Assembly (NCBI GenBank): GCA_945863875.1
Contig: CAMBBS010000017.1
Coordinates: 24,071 to 88,070, forward strand
Direction: 5' to 3'
Source of the DNA: Desulfopila aestuarii DSM 18488
Lineage (GTDB): Bacteria; Desulfobacterota; Desulfobulbia; Desulfobulbales; Desulfocapsaceae
Length of the DNA stretch: 64,000 nucleotides
Shown: piece after piece, positions 17,669 to 26,782 of the stretch
Position numbering within the stretch: the stretch's first letter is position 1
How the letters are laid out: each line of letters opens with the position of its first letter
Translations under genes and position numbers: made by a program
The notes under the pieces: generated by a model
The model's database searches: none
The model's input: only the letters and a program-made list of their open reading frames with translations
Told to the model about the DNA's origin: nothing

Positions 17669-18712
17669 TCAGCGCAGGACGACATTCGTCCAGGCTTCGA
17701 TCCAGCTGTCGCGGTTGGCTTCAATAGCCGAAGGGCTGAGCTCTACCGGTTTGTCGGCGACGACGGCGTGTTTGACAAAAACCTCCGGCAGTTGAGCGTT
17801 TTTGTTTGCCGGGAAGACAAACATCTGCAGCGGGACATCCTCCTGGAAACTTTTGCTCAACATGAAATCGACAAGTTTTTTGGCCAGCTCAAGCTCTTTG
17901 GTGCCCCTCAGGATGCCGACAAATTCGATCTGCCGAAAAGCGGTGTTGTCGGCAACCAGAGCGGCGGTGGGGGCTTCGGACAGCGGTTTTTCCGCATAAT
18001 GGACGACGGCCGGCGGACTGGACGCATAGCTGACGACGATCGGCCGGTTGCCCTTGGAGGCAGCAGTGAAATGGCCATAATAGGCATCCTCCCAGCCATT
18101 GGCGACGACCACGTCGTTGTCGCGCATTTTTTTCCAGAAGTCGAGATAACCAGCCTCGCCGAATCGGCCGATGGTGGCAAGAAGAAAGGCCATGCCGGGG
18201 GAAGAGGTTGCCGGGTTTTCAACCACGGTCAAGCCCCGGTAGGCAGGTTTGATCAGATCGGCGAGATCGGCCGGGGGAGGCAGCTGGTGGGTTCTGAACC
18301 ACTGCCTGTCGTAGTTGAGGCAGACATCGCCGTAATCGACCGGCAGCAGGCGGTTCTGCTGGTCGAGTTGCAGGGCGGCGGGGATCTCGGCGAGCAGCGG
18401 TGACGCATGGGGCAGGAAAATTTCCGCCTTGAGCGCCCGGGAAAAAAAGGTGTTGTCGACCCCGAAAAAGACATCGGCCAGAGGATTGTCTTTGGAGAGA
18501 ATAGCCTGTATCAGGGCGGACCCGGCGTCGCCGGATTTTAAAAATCGGACTTTCACGCCGTTATCTTTTTCAAAACGGGCAATGACCTCCTTGCCGATGT
18601 TGAAACTGTCATGGGTCATGAGGGTAATGGTTTTTGCCGTCTCCGCCGCGCTGGTGAGAGCCGTCGCGAGTGATAAGATCAACATCGATGCACCGAGCAA
18701 TATCTTGTTCAT
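17669..18712 (-). CDS. thiB: Thiamine-binding periplasmic protein
   Basis: A signal peptide (MNKILLGASMLILSLATALTSAAE) precedes a TbpA/ThiB-like binding fold. It includes ITLMTHDSFNIGKEVIARFE, DVFFGVDNTFFSRAL, LLPVDYGDVCLNYDRQWF and the NPATSSPGMAFLLATIGRFGE segment, all close to the family pattern. It captures thiamine or its phosphates in the periplasm for the ThiPQ transporter. The ATG at 18712 has GGAGGT 8 nt upstream. A TPP riboswitch and terminator lie in its leader, so expression should stop when TPP is plentiful. Confidence 0.95.
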   Translation of the reverse strand: MNKILLGASMLILSLATALTSAAETAKTITLMTHDSFNIGKEVIARFEKDNGVKVRFLKSGDAGSALIQAILSKDNPLADVFFGVDNTFFSRALKAEIFLPHASPLLAEIPAALQLDQQNRLLPVDYGDVCLNYDRQWFRTHQLPPPADLADLIKPAYRGLTVVENPATSSPGMAFLLATIGRFGEAGYLDFWKKMRDNDVVVANGWEDAYYGHFTAASKGNRPIVVSYASSPPAVVHYAEKPLSEAPTAALVADNTAFRQIEFVGILRGTKELELAKKLVDFMLSKSFQEDVPLQMFVFPANKNAQLPEVFVKHAVVADKPVELSPSAIEANRDSWIEAWTNVVLR

Positions 18713-18740
18713 CAGTACCTCCAAAATCATAAAAACTGCA

Positions 18741-18772
18741 AAAAAAAAGCCGCCTCCGGTCAGGAGACGGCT
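18741..18772 (-). terminator. Intrinsic terminator controlled by the TPP riboswitch
   Basis: On the minus strand a 10-bp stem (AGCCGTCTCC with GGAGGCGGCT) and 5-nt loop are followed by eight T residues. It stands between the TPP aptamer and the thiB ribosome-binding site, as expected for a transcription-attenuating riboswitch. Confidence 0.88.
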
Positions 18773-18784
18773 AGATATGTCGCA

Positions 18785-18875
18785 CTGTTCCCTCCGCCGG
18801 CATTATCCGGATCAGGTCAAGCGGTCGAGTTATTGCTGAAAACCCCTCTCAGCCCGGTTGTACCGAGCTCCCGCG
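18785..18875 (-). promoter_or_regulatory. TPP riboswitch (THI box) upstream of thiBPQ
   Basis: Read on the minus strand, the aptamer shows GGGAGCTCGG, the highly conserved GGGCTGAGAGGG, then the second conserved core ACCTGATCCGGATAATGCCGG and closing GGAGGGAAC. These are the pyrimidine and pyrophosphate sensor helices of the THI element. It is followed by a terminator at 18741-18772 and thiB at 18712. Binding of TPP should favour the terminator and shut off thiamine uptake. Confidence 0.96.
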
Positions 18876-18886
18876 TCACTATCCTT

Positions 18887-18915
18887 AAGATAGGCTATCT
18901 TGTAACGCTTTGCAA
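18887..18915 (-). promoter_or_regulatory. Candidate promoter of the riboswitch-thiBPQ transcript
   Basis: On the minus strand TTGCAA (18910-18915) and TATCTT (18887-18892) are spaced by 17 nt, placing the transcription start a few nt before the aptamer. Each box matches 4 of 6 consensus bases. Confidence 0.4.
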
Positions 18916-18969
18916 CTACTCCCTCACAATTGTTCGACTGATAACTGGTGATGCCACTCAGCCCCGAAT

Positions 18970-19690
18970 CTCCCGGTGGACGGCTGATAAACGTTTTTAC
19001 TGCACTGGCAAGCGGCTCAATGCCTTCTTTGATCTGCTCGTCGTTCGTTCAGGCATAGCTGATGTGAAAGCAGTGGACATAGCGATGGCAATATCGAACA
19101 AGGGCCCGGGGAAAAGGCCACGCCTTTTCCGATGGCGGCGAGAAACATCGCCACACTGGAATATCCCCGCGGCAGCTCACGCAAAAGAGAAAAGCCGCCA
19201 TCCGGTTCGGTCCAGGTGATTTCCGGCGACCACCGTCTGTTCCGCTCCGAGCTCCTGCATGAGACTTGGCTGGGTCCCTTCGTCGAAACAGAGGTCACTG
19301 CAGATTTCGTCGGCGACAGGGAGGCTGCCGGTTGTTTTTGCCCGGTCGACGAGCATGGTGTATCGCTCCTTGCCGAGACTGGTGCCCATTGGGTTATGTG
19401 CATAGGGGCAGAGGTAGAGCAGAAAAGGGTTTTGTCCTGAGGGCCGAGGCGGCAGGGAAGGCATCGGTAATCCCGCTGAAACAGGGAGTTGCGCGGATGA
19501 CATTGTGTCGCCACTCCAGGTTGGCCTGGGCAAGCAGAGGGATTGCCTGCATGGAACCGTTGGTGATGAGCACCTGTTCCACGCCTACTGAATCTTTCGG
19601 CAATTTCCCGCCGAAGATCATATCTACCCTGTGGATCCGTTGACTCAAAACGTTCGGTGCCGCCTTTTTGCAGGGTTTTCTTGGTTGCTT
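18970..19690 (-). pseudogene. Decayed PLP-dependent aminotransferase (MocR/2-aminoadipate type)
   Basis: Aminotransferase class I/II fragments can be read in order on the minus strand, but in different frames. VEQVLITNGSMQAIPLLAQANLEW lies near 19550; YLCPYAHNPMGTSLGKERY and PVADEICSDLCFDEGTQPS near 19250-19400; WTEPDGGFSLLRELPRGYSS then GKGVAFSPGPC near 19110-19200. NDEQIKEGIEPLASAVKTF near 19000-19060 follows a stop codon. At least three frame changes and one stop are needed. The part that should hold the PLP-binding lysine, between TVVAG and WTEPDGG, is missing, so about 100 or more residues are deleted. The N-terminus is also gone. It cannot make an active enzyme. Confidence 0.8.
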
Positions 19691-19746
19691 CTTCGATTTT
19701 GTTGTCAAGGGAAAACTGTTTGAAAAGGAAAAAACAGGGAGGCGGG

Positions 19747-21093
19747 TTATTTCTGCAAAAGAACCACGGTCTCGATATGGTGGGTCTGCGGGAACATGTC
19801 GACGGGCTGGACTTTGCTGATAGTAAAACCTTCGCTGGTCAGCTCGCCGAGGTCACGGCCAAGGGTGGACGGATCGCAAGAAATATAGACCAGGCGTTTG
19901 CCGGTAATTGCCGCCAGTTGACCGGCCAGGCCGGGTATGCCCTGCCGGGGGGGATCGATGACGACACAGTCGAACATCTGACCTTGTCCGGCAAGTGCCA
20001 GGCATGCACTGTTCATCGAACTCTTCAGAAAAAGGCAATTGGTCAGGCCGGCATGGGCCGCATTCTTTTCCGCGCTGCGGATGGCCGAACCCTGGCCTTC
20101 AATACCGAAAACTTCCTTTGCCGTCATAGCCAGGGGGATGGAAAAGTTGCCCATGCCGCAGTAGAGATCAAGCACCCTGTCGCCCTTTTCTGCCTGACAG
20201 AAAGCAACAACCGTATCGATGAGGTATCTGTTCTGTGCCAGATTGACTTGACAGAATCCGCCTGCTTCCCAGGAAAGGTCGACGGACGGGTTGGTTGCGG
20301 TGCCTGGCGGGTAGTGCACGGTGAAGGTGTTGTCCATGTGATCACGGCCCTTTTCTTGGTTCGTACAATAAGGACCGGTGATCGGGAAATCCGCGCCGAT
20401 AAAAAAAACGCGCTCCACCTCGTCTGCAGCGGCGCAGAACCGTTTTGCCGATTGCACATCGGCGGGCCGAATTTTTCTTCTGAAATGGAAGATACACACA
20501 GTTTTGCCGGTCAGGGGGTTCTCCTGCAGTTCCACCTCCGTTGCCAGCTCGCAGAGCCGGCGCCCGTCATCATGCTCTTTCAGGGCGGTGATGGTGTTGT
20601 TAATGGATGCCCCGGCCAGCAGGCAGCGCTCTATGGGGATAATCTCATGCGAGCGAAAGCGGTGGAAACCGACCAGGCCGCGATCGCCTACCTGAAGGCG
20701 GATCCGTTGCCGATAGGCAAATGGAGCGGGGGACGGGAGGGGAGAGGCGAGGCGGGCAATCGCTGAACGGACCGCTTCCTCGCTTTGCCGGCGAAGAAGA
20801 TCAACAACGATCTCCTTTTTTATAAGCAGCTGGGTCGCATAGTCACAATGCTGGAGGTTACATCCGCCGCACTGGCCGTAATATCGACAGGGGGGGAGAA
20901 TTCTGGCTGGATGTTCTTGAAGGATTTGCTGTACTTTGCCAAAAAGATGGTTTTTTTTCGCCTCTTCTGTGGTTATTATGACTGTCTCATTTGGTAATAC
21001 CTGCCGGACAAGGGCCACCTGTCCCGTGGAAAGGCGGGCGAAACCGTAACCTCCGTTGACTATCTTTTCTATGTGTATTGTTTTCAGTTCCAT
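19747..21093 (-). CDS. rlmD: 23S rRNA (uracil-5-)-methyltransferase, RlmD/RumA type
   Basis: The enzyme adds a methyl group from SAM to a uracil of 23S rRNA (or tRNA; RumA and TrmA-like members are hard to separate). An N-terminal TRAM domain (IEKIVNGGYGFARLSTGQVALV) is followed by an iron-sulfur motif, CRYYGQCGGCNLQHCDY. The SAM-binding core is seen as LDLYCGMGNFSIPLA, and the catalytic parts as VIDPPRQG and YISCDPSTLGRDL. The ATG at 21093 gives 448 residues starting MELKTIHIEK; the frame is open further upstream but those residues do not look like the family. It diverges from tamA. Confidence 0.93.
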   Translation of the reverse strand: MELKTIHIEKIVNGGYGFARLSTGQVALVRQVLPNETVIITTEEAKKNHLFGKVQQILQEHPARILPPCRYYGQCGGCNLQHCDYATQLLIKKEIVVDLLRRQSEEAVRSAIARLASPLPSPAPFAYRQRIRLQVGDRGLVGFHRFRSHEIIPIERCLLAGASINNTITALKEHDDGRRLCELATEVELQENPLTGKTVCIFHFRRKIRPADVQSAKRFCAAADEVERVFFIGADFPITGPYCTNQEKGRDHMDNTFTVHYPPGTATNPSVDLSWEAGGFCQVNLAQNRYLIDTVVAFCQAEKGDRVLDLYCGMGNFSIPLAMTAKEVFGIEGQGSAIRSAEKNAAHAGLTNCLFLKSSMNSACLALAGQGQMFDCVVIDPPRQGIPGLAGQLAAITGKRLVYISCDPSTLGRDLGELTSEGFTISKVQPVDMFPQTHHIETVVLLQK

Positions 21094-21126
21094 CTTTCTG
21101 TTGCCACCGGGCAAGGTTGAGCATTT

Positions 21127-22938
21127 ATGCGCTTGAAACGGACGCTGCAGATGCGACGATTCGATTCTGAATTGCTCCCTTTTCATAATCTACCATCCCT
21201 GTCTTGTCGAATACTATTCTTTCTTTGCGCCTTGCTGCTGTGTGGTGCAACGACGGTTTTGGCCGTGGTTGCCCTTGAGGTTACCGTAACCGGAGTGAGT
21301 GGGCCCCCCTATGAAAATGTCATGGCCCGCCTGGCCATCAACCTGCAGAAAGGCAGCGAACGATTAACGCCGATTGCTATCAGGCGACTGCATCGACAGG
21401 CGGAAAAGGATATCAGCGCCGCCCTGGCCCCGTTCGGCTATTATAATCCTATTATCCGCAGCAGCTTGGAAAAGGACGGCGACAGCTATCAGGCCGAGTA
21501 CACAATTGACAAAGGGCCGCCGGTGATTGTCAGGGAGGTCATGCTGCAGGTGACGGGTCAAGGGGAAAATAATGAGCAGCTTTTGCGGGCCATTGCCAAG
21601 TTTCCGGTCAAGACCGGCGATATTCTTGATCAGGAGTCCTATGAGCAGGGGAAGAAGAAACTGGTCTACCTTGCGCTCAGTGAGGGTTTCCTCGATGCGG
21701 CTTTTACCGAGCGGGCCCTGCGCATAAACCCAGAGACCAATACTGCCGCTGTCCAGCTGGTTCTGGACAGCGGCCGCCAATATCTTTTTGGTGCAACGAC
21801 CGCCATTCAGCAGATCCTCGAGCAGGATCTGCTGACTCGATATCTGCCGTATGCCTCGGGCGATCCGTATAATCCGGCAAAACTTTTCGAGCTGCAGTCT
21901 ATTCTCTACCGGACCGATTACTTCAGCCGGGTGGTGGTGCGGGGACAGACCGACCAGATCGTCGATTTCCATGTCCCGGTGGACATTGAACTGACTGCTC
22001 CGGAACATCTCAATAAATATACCCTGGGTCTAGGCTATGCCACCGATACCGGCATCAGGGGGAAGGCGGACTGGTCTGATCGGCTGTATAATTCCCGGGG
22101 GCATAAAGCCAGCGCCGGCTTGCAACTGTCCGAACTGGAAAATATTGTAACGCTGCGTTATGATATTCCGCAGGGCGATCCCCGCTATAACAAGCTGGTA
22201 TATAGTCTCGGCTATCAGGATAAACAATGGGACGACACCGACACGCAACTCCTTACTGCGGCAGTGGCCCATGAATATTCCGGGCCGCGTTTTAATCTCA
22301 GTGGTGGTCTGGAGCTGCGCGATGAGGTGTACGACGTGGGGAATACCAGCGGCGACTCGACACTGGCGGTTCCCTCGGCAAAAGCCGGCATGGTATGGGC
22401 TGACGATGTTCTGTATACCAAAAGAGGATTACAGGCATCGGTGGGTTTTCTCGGTGGTGTGAAAGGGCTGGTCTCCGATGTCAATTTTCTTCAGGCGATG
22501 ATCAACAGCAAGGCGATCATCTCACCGATTGAAGGCTGGCGGGTGATCGGCAGAGGGTCGCTTGGAGCGACCGCTGTTGATTCTATTGATTCCCTGCCGC
22601 CATCATTGCGTTTTTATACCGGCGGTGACAACACCATCCGTGGCTACAGCTATAAATCCATAGGGACGAAGGATTCCTCCGGTGCAGTCATTGGCGGCAG
22701 GTATATGGTGGTCGGGAGTATGGAACTGGAGCGCGTTGTCACCGAAAACTGGAGCCTTGCTACTTTCTGGGACGCAGGAACTGCAACCGATGATCTGTCT
22801 CTTGATTTCAGCCAGGGAGTGGGGGCGGGAGTTCGCTTTCGTTTGCCTTTTGGGCAGATACGGCTGGATCTGGCCTCTGGCCTGTCTGAGGATGGCAGCC
22901 CTCTTCGCATACATCTAACCGTGGGAGGAGATTTGTGA
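21127..22938 (+). CDS. tamA: Outer-membrane translocation and assembly module protein TamA (Omp85 family)
   Basis: A signal sequence (hydrophobic stretch about residues 29-48) precedes three POTRA domains (about 50-285). A C-terminal beta-barrel of the BamA/TamA family follows, with GLGYATDTGIRGKADWSDR and the conserved YTGGDNTIRGYSYKSIG (the RGY motif of lid loop 6), ending in a barrel strand. TamA works in the outer membrane with TamB to assemble autotransporters or to transport lipids. The stop overlaps the tamB start by 4 nt (GTGA), so the two are translated together. Confidence 0.95.
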   Translation: MRLKRTLQMRRFDSELLPFHNLPSLSCRILFFLCALLLCGATTVLAVVALEVTVTGVSGPPYENVMARLAINLQKGSERLTPIAIRRLHRQAEKDISAALAPFGYYNPIIRSSLEKDGDSYQAEYTIDKGPPVIVREVMLQVTGQGENNEQLLRAIAKFPVKTGDILDQESYEQGKKKLVYLALSEGFLDAAFTERALRINPETNTAAVQLVLDSGRQYLFGATTAIQQILEQDLLTRYLPYASGDPYNPAKLFELQSILYRTDYFSRVVVRGQTDQIVDFHVPVDIELTAPEHLNKYTLGLGYATDTGIRGKADWSDRLYNSRGHKASAGLQLSELENIVTLRYDIPQGDPRYNKLVYSLGYQDKQWDDTDTQLLTAAVAHEYSGPRFNLSGGLELRDEVYDVGNTSGDSTLAVPSAKAGMVWADDVLYTKRGLQASVGFLGGVKGLVSDVNFLQAMINSKAIISPIEGWRVIGRGSLGATAVDSIDSLPPSLRFYTGGDNTIRGYSYKSIGTKDSSGAVIGGRYMVVGSMELERVVTENWSLATFWDAGTATDDLSLDFSQGVGAGVRFRLPFGQIRLDLASGLSEDGSPLRIHLTVGGDL

Positions 22939-25900
22939 AACGAATCGCATTCTTCTTCGTGTCCCTTCTTGTGCTTCTGGCGGGCTGTTTCGTTTTCATT
23001 TTCACGACGGAATCCGGCCTGCTACTCATGCAAAAAGGTATCAATCGCTGTGCTGGCAGCAAGGTTTTTATTGGACAGGCAGCGGGAAGATTGTCCGGCC
23101 GCTGGTCTTTGACCAACCTTCGATTAGTAAGCAACACTGCGGAGATCGGAGTGGATCGGTTGGAATACTCCTGGCGCCCGGGTCGCCTTCTCAAGGCCGA
23201 GCTTCATATTGCCAAGATCGTTCTGACCGGCGTGGATATCGTTTTACAAGATGACCCGGCAGACGAATCAGACAATGCTGTTGTCCAGCTGCCCCGGGCT
23301 TTGCTGCCTGTTACTGTTCTGGTAGACAGCCTTGTCGTGGACAAGCTGGCCATAAGAGACCGTGCCGGGGCAGAGCTGTTCAGCGTTGACAGGCTTCTGG
23401 CCGGCCTCGAGGGTGATGCGCATCGCTTAACCGTCAGGGCATTTGAGTTGCAGGGTCCGGACATCGGCCTGGCACTGCACGGGAATATCCAGGTCGGGAA
23501 CAACTGGTCCCTGGACCTGCTGGGTAAGTGGCGTCTGGCTGGTTTCGGGTTTCATCCAATGGTCGGCACATTTTCGGCAAACGGTCCGCTCAGTGACCCG
23601 CATCTTGAACTTGGCATACAAAGTCCCGGCGATATCCGCGTGAGGGCAGATCTGGTCAATCTTCTGCAACGGCCTCAGTGGACAGCGCAACTTGAGGCTA
23701 ATACGGTCGATTTGTCGACTCTTATCGAAGACTGCCCGAAGATCGAACTGGCCATGGTAAAAGCGGATTTTGTCGGCAATTTCGACAAATACCGGGGCCA
23801 TGTGCAGGCCAAAGGAAGCTGGAACGCCTATGAAGAAATGCATCTTGTCAGCAACCTTGCCGGCGACTTTCTCGGTATTGATTTCCAGTCACTGCACATT
23901 GATTCCACGGAGAGTTTGGCCGAGGTTGCCGGTGGGAAAATTTCCTGGGCGGATATTTTTTCCTGGGAAGGATCGTTTTTGTTCACAGGATTCGATCCTG
24001 CCGCTATCAGCGAGGAACTGCAGGGCCGACTCAACGCAAAGCTGGTGAGTAAGGGAAATGTTACGGAAAATGGCGTTGTCGCCTCTTTTGGAATTGCTGA
24101 GCTTGATGGTGTTTTGCGAGGGCATCAGGTGGCGGCAAGCGGCAATGTCTTCCTCACGGAAACCGATGTGCATACCGACGGGCTGACTCTGCGAAGCGGT
24201 GAAGTCGCGGGCCTTGCTTCCATTGAAAATGGGTTTTTTTCCTGGGCTGACGAACCGCACTGGTCGGCAGAAATACGTTTGGATCAATTTGACCCGTCCT
24301 GGCTGTATGAAGCATTCCCCGGAAGCGTCAATGGGATAGTAAAAACCGAGGGAAAACTGGCAGATGACGGACTGGAGGCCTCGCTCAAGATAGACAAAAT
24401 ATCCGGTACGCTGCGCGGCAATGTAGTCGCGGGCGGCGGCGAGCTCACCCTCGCCGGCGATATCCTTCAGACAACCGGGCTGACTTTGCGGATCGGGACC
24501 TCGGAACTGGCGGTCAAAGGGCGGGCTGGAGAGAGGCTGGCCCTCGATTTTTTACTCTCTTCCAAGGATATCGGGACGATTCTGCCGGACAGTCAGGGCA
24601 GCCTGCTTCTTCGGGGCAGCCTGCAGGGCAGCCGCAATGGGCCGCAACTGGATGCGGAACTTCAGGGCACCGGGCTGCGTTACGGGGAAAACAGGCTTGG
24701 CCGGGTGCAGGGAGAGATGGAGGCCATGTTGACAGGCGATGGGCGGCTGACTGGTTCGCTTGTCGGCGAGGGCATGTCTCTGGACGGCTTCTTCATTGAT
24801 AAAGGCCGCATTGAACTGGGCGGTACCTTGGCCAGGCATCAAATTGTCGTCGAAGGATCCGCGGCCATGGGGAGGTTGGCGTTCAGGGTCGGCGGGAGCT
24901 ATCGACAGGCCTGGCAGGGGGAACTGTCGCATTTTCAATGGACAGCCGGTGAGTACGGCGTCTGGCGCCAAGAGGAAAAAGCAGCGATGACGGTTGGCCA
25001 GGCTGGCGCTGTGCTCAAAAGATTCTGCCTGAAAGACGGAGAAAGCGAAGTTTGTCTCGATGGTGATGTCCGCCTGGGAAAAGATGTGGTATGGACAATG
25101 CACGGCAAGCTTTCCTCCGTACCGCTGAATTGGCTCGAGCGGCTGGAACTGGCCCCTGTCCCGGTAAACGGAGTAATCCATGCGGATATTGCCGCCAAAG
25201 GCAACAGCCACCGCGTAATCTCCGCCAAGGCCGAGTTCAGCGTACCGGCCGCCGATGTATCGCTGGAGGTCGAGGAGAGCGAACCGGCCTCGTTTCATTT
25301 TGATGATTCCGTGCTGGCCCTGGCGTTGACCGACGGCGTTTTGCAGGCAGATCTTAACATCCGCATGCGCCAAGGCAGCCAGCTCATCCTGGCCGCAGAG
25401 GTCGAAGGCGCCGGGGATTTTTCCGTGCCGCTACTCTCTCTGCCTCTGCGTGGCGATCTGGAGTTGAGAGACTTTGACCTCGACATGCTCAGTGTCTTTA
25501 CCGGTTACGGTGTCGAACCGACAGGAAAGATAAACAATGCCTTGACCCTGTCAGGAACGGTAGGGCAACCGAAAATCTACGGGGCAATAACGCTACGGGA
25601 TGGAGGCATAAATCTGCCCTATCAGGGTATAACCCTGGAAAACATTGTCCTGTCCGTTGCAGCCGGGGAAGATGCGGCACTGGTCACCGCCAGGGCAACG
25701 TCGGGCCCGGGACAGGTGACCACCGTCGGCACACTGCTCTATGGGGATGAGGGGCTCGAAGGTGCATTGACCATCAAAGGCAGTAATTTTCTTTTGGTCA
25801 ACCTTCCGGAGTATGCTTTTCGAGTCAATCCCGATGTGCTGTTGAATTTCAGTAACGATAAAGCCGAGATAAAAGGGACGGTCGACGTGCCTTATGGACT

Positions 25901-26720
25901 GATAGCGCCCCATGAAATGAGTGACTCGATCAGTGCCTCCGAAGATGTCATTCTCGTCAGTGGCACCAGGGAAAAACGGCTGAATGGTTCACCCTTTACC
26001 CTGGATATCAATGTCCGACTGGGGGACGACGTACGCATCGATGGCTATGGCTTGACCGGTCGACTGGACGGCGATCTGCGGGTCCAAACTACTCCGGACG
26101 ATTCTCTAGCCGGGAGGGGGGACCTTGATCTTATCGAGGGAAACTTTGTTCTTTACGGTCGGACCCTGGAAATTATGCGGGGGCGGATGCTGTTCAGCGG
26201 TGGACCCATCGATAATCCAGGTGTTGATGTCAGAGCGCAGATGAAGGTCAGTGATGAGGAGGCACGGGGAAAAGGATATACTGTCGGGGTGGACATCAGC
26301 GGCCTGGCCCAGGACCTGCAGTACCATCTCTTTTCCGATCCGTTCATGGAGGACGCGGAGATTCTGTCGCTCATGATCGTTGGCCATTCCTTTGCCAGTT
26401 CCACCCCGACGGAAGGAAGTCTTCTCGAAGCGGCAGCAGTGACCCTGGGGGTGAAAGGGAGCCTGGACTTTGTGCAGGGGATCGGCAATCTCTTCATGCT
26501 TGATGATTTACATCTCGAGGGCAGCAGTTCAAAGGAAAACGTGTCTCTGGTCGTCGGCAAAAAGGTCACCAAGAATCTTTATATAGGCTATGATCTGAAT
26601 GTGTTCAACCAGCTCGGTCAGTTTCGGGTGCGATATGATCTCACTCATGGATTCTCGGTGGAAACGAAAAGTTCTTCCGAGGCAACCGGCGCAGATCTGC
26701 TGTATACCTTTGAAAGGTAG
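22935..26720 (+). CDS. tamB: Translocation and assembly module protein TamB (AsmA-like, DUF490)
   Basis: This 1261-residue protein has an N-terminal membrane anchor (about residues 5-25) and a very long series of beta-strand repeats, as expected for the hydrophobic-groove tube of TamB. The C-terminal DUF490/TamB domain is clear: GDLDLIEGNFVLYGRTLEI, FSGGPIDNPGVDVRAQ, LSLMIVGHSFAS and a final YDLTHGFSVETKSSSEATGADLLYTFER. It bridges inner and outer membranes and may carry phospholipids. Translation starts at a GTG overlapping the tamA stop, behind GGAGG. Confidence 0.95.
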   Translation: MKRIAFFFVSLLVLLAGCFVFIFTTESGLLLMQKGINRCAGSKVFIGQAAGRLSGRWSLTNLRLVSNTAEIGVDRLEYSWRPGRLLKAELHIAKIVLTGVDIVLQDDPADESDNAVVQLPRALLPVTVLVDSLVVDKLAIRDRAGAELFSVDRLLAGLEGDAHRLTVRAFELQGPDIGLALHGNIQVGNNWSLDLLGKWRLAGFGFHPMVGTFSANGPLSDPHLELGIQSPGDIRVRADLVNLLQRPQWTAQLEANTVDLSTLIEDCPKIELAMVKADFVGNFDKYRGHVQAKGSWNAYEEMHLVSNLAGDFLGIDFQSLHIDSTESLAEVAGGKISWADIFSWEGSFLFTGFDPAAISEELQGRLNAKLVSKGNVTENGVVASFGIAELDGVLRGHQVAASGNVFLTETDVHTDGLTLRSGEVAGLASIENGFFSWADEPHWSAEIRLDQFDPSWLYEAFPGSVNGIVKTEGKLADDGLEASLKIDKISGTLRGNVVAGGGELTLAGDILQTTGLTLRIGTSELAVKGRAGERLALDFLLSSKDIGTILPDSQGSLLLRGSLQGSRNGPQLDAELQGTGLRYGENRLGRVQGEMEAMLTGDGRLTGSLVGEGMSLDGFFIDKGRIELGGTLARHQIVVEGSAAMGRLAFRVGGSYRQAWQGELSHFQWTAGEYGVWRQEEKAAMTVGQAGAVLKRFCLKDGESEVCLDGDVRLGKDVVWTMHGKLSSVPLNWLERLELAPVPVNGVIHADIAAKGNSHRVISAKAEFSVPAADVSLEVEESEPASFHFDDSVLALALTDGVLQADLNIRMRQGSQLILAAEVEGAGDFSVPLLSLPLRGDLELRDFDLDMLSVFTGYGVEPTGKINNALTLSGTVGQPKIYGAITLRDGGINLPYQGITLENIVLSVAAGEDAALVTARATSGPGQVTTVGTLLYGDEGLEGALTIKGSNFLLVNLPEYAFRVNPDVLLNFSNDKAEIKGTVDVPYGLIAPHEMSDSISASEDVILVSGTREKRLNGSPFTLDINVRLGDDVRIDGYGLTGRLDGDLRVQTTPDDSLAGRGDLDLIEGNFVLYGRTLEIMRGRMLFSGGPIDNPGVDVRAQMKVSDEEARGKGYTVGVDISGLAQDLQYHLFSDPFMEDAEILSLMIVGHSFASSTPTEGSLLEAAAVTLGVKGSLDFVQGIGNLFMLDDLHLEGSSSKENVSLVVGKKVTKNLYIGYDLNVFNQLGQFRVRYDLTHGFSVETKSSSEATGADLLYTFER

Positions 26721-26782
26721 GCGGCAAATGGTCTCGATTCGAGTGCGTCGACAAAAGAGCTGTGATTGATGCGGTGGCTTTT

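Noticed and set aside
16650..17795. Long plus-strand open frame (381 codons) opposite thiP
   Set aside because: It lies antisense to a clear permease gene, has no family motif and a low-complexity Gln/Gly/Asp-rich composition typical of a mirror frame.
24552..25373. 273-codon minus-strand frame inside tamB
   Set aside because: It is a mirror of the repetitive beta-strand coding region of tamB and has no ribosome-binding site.
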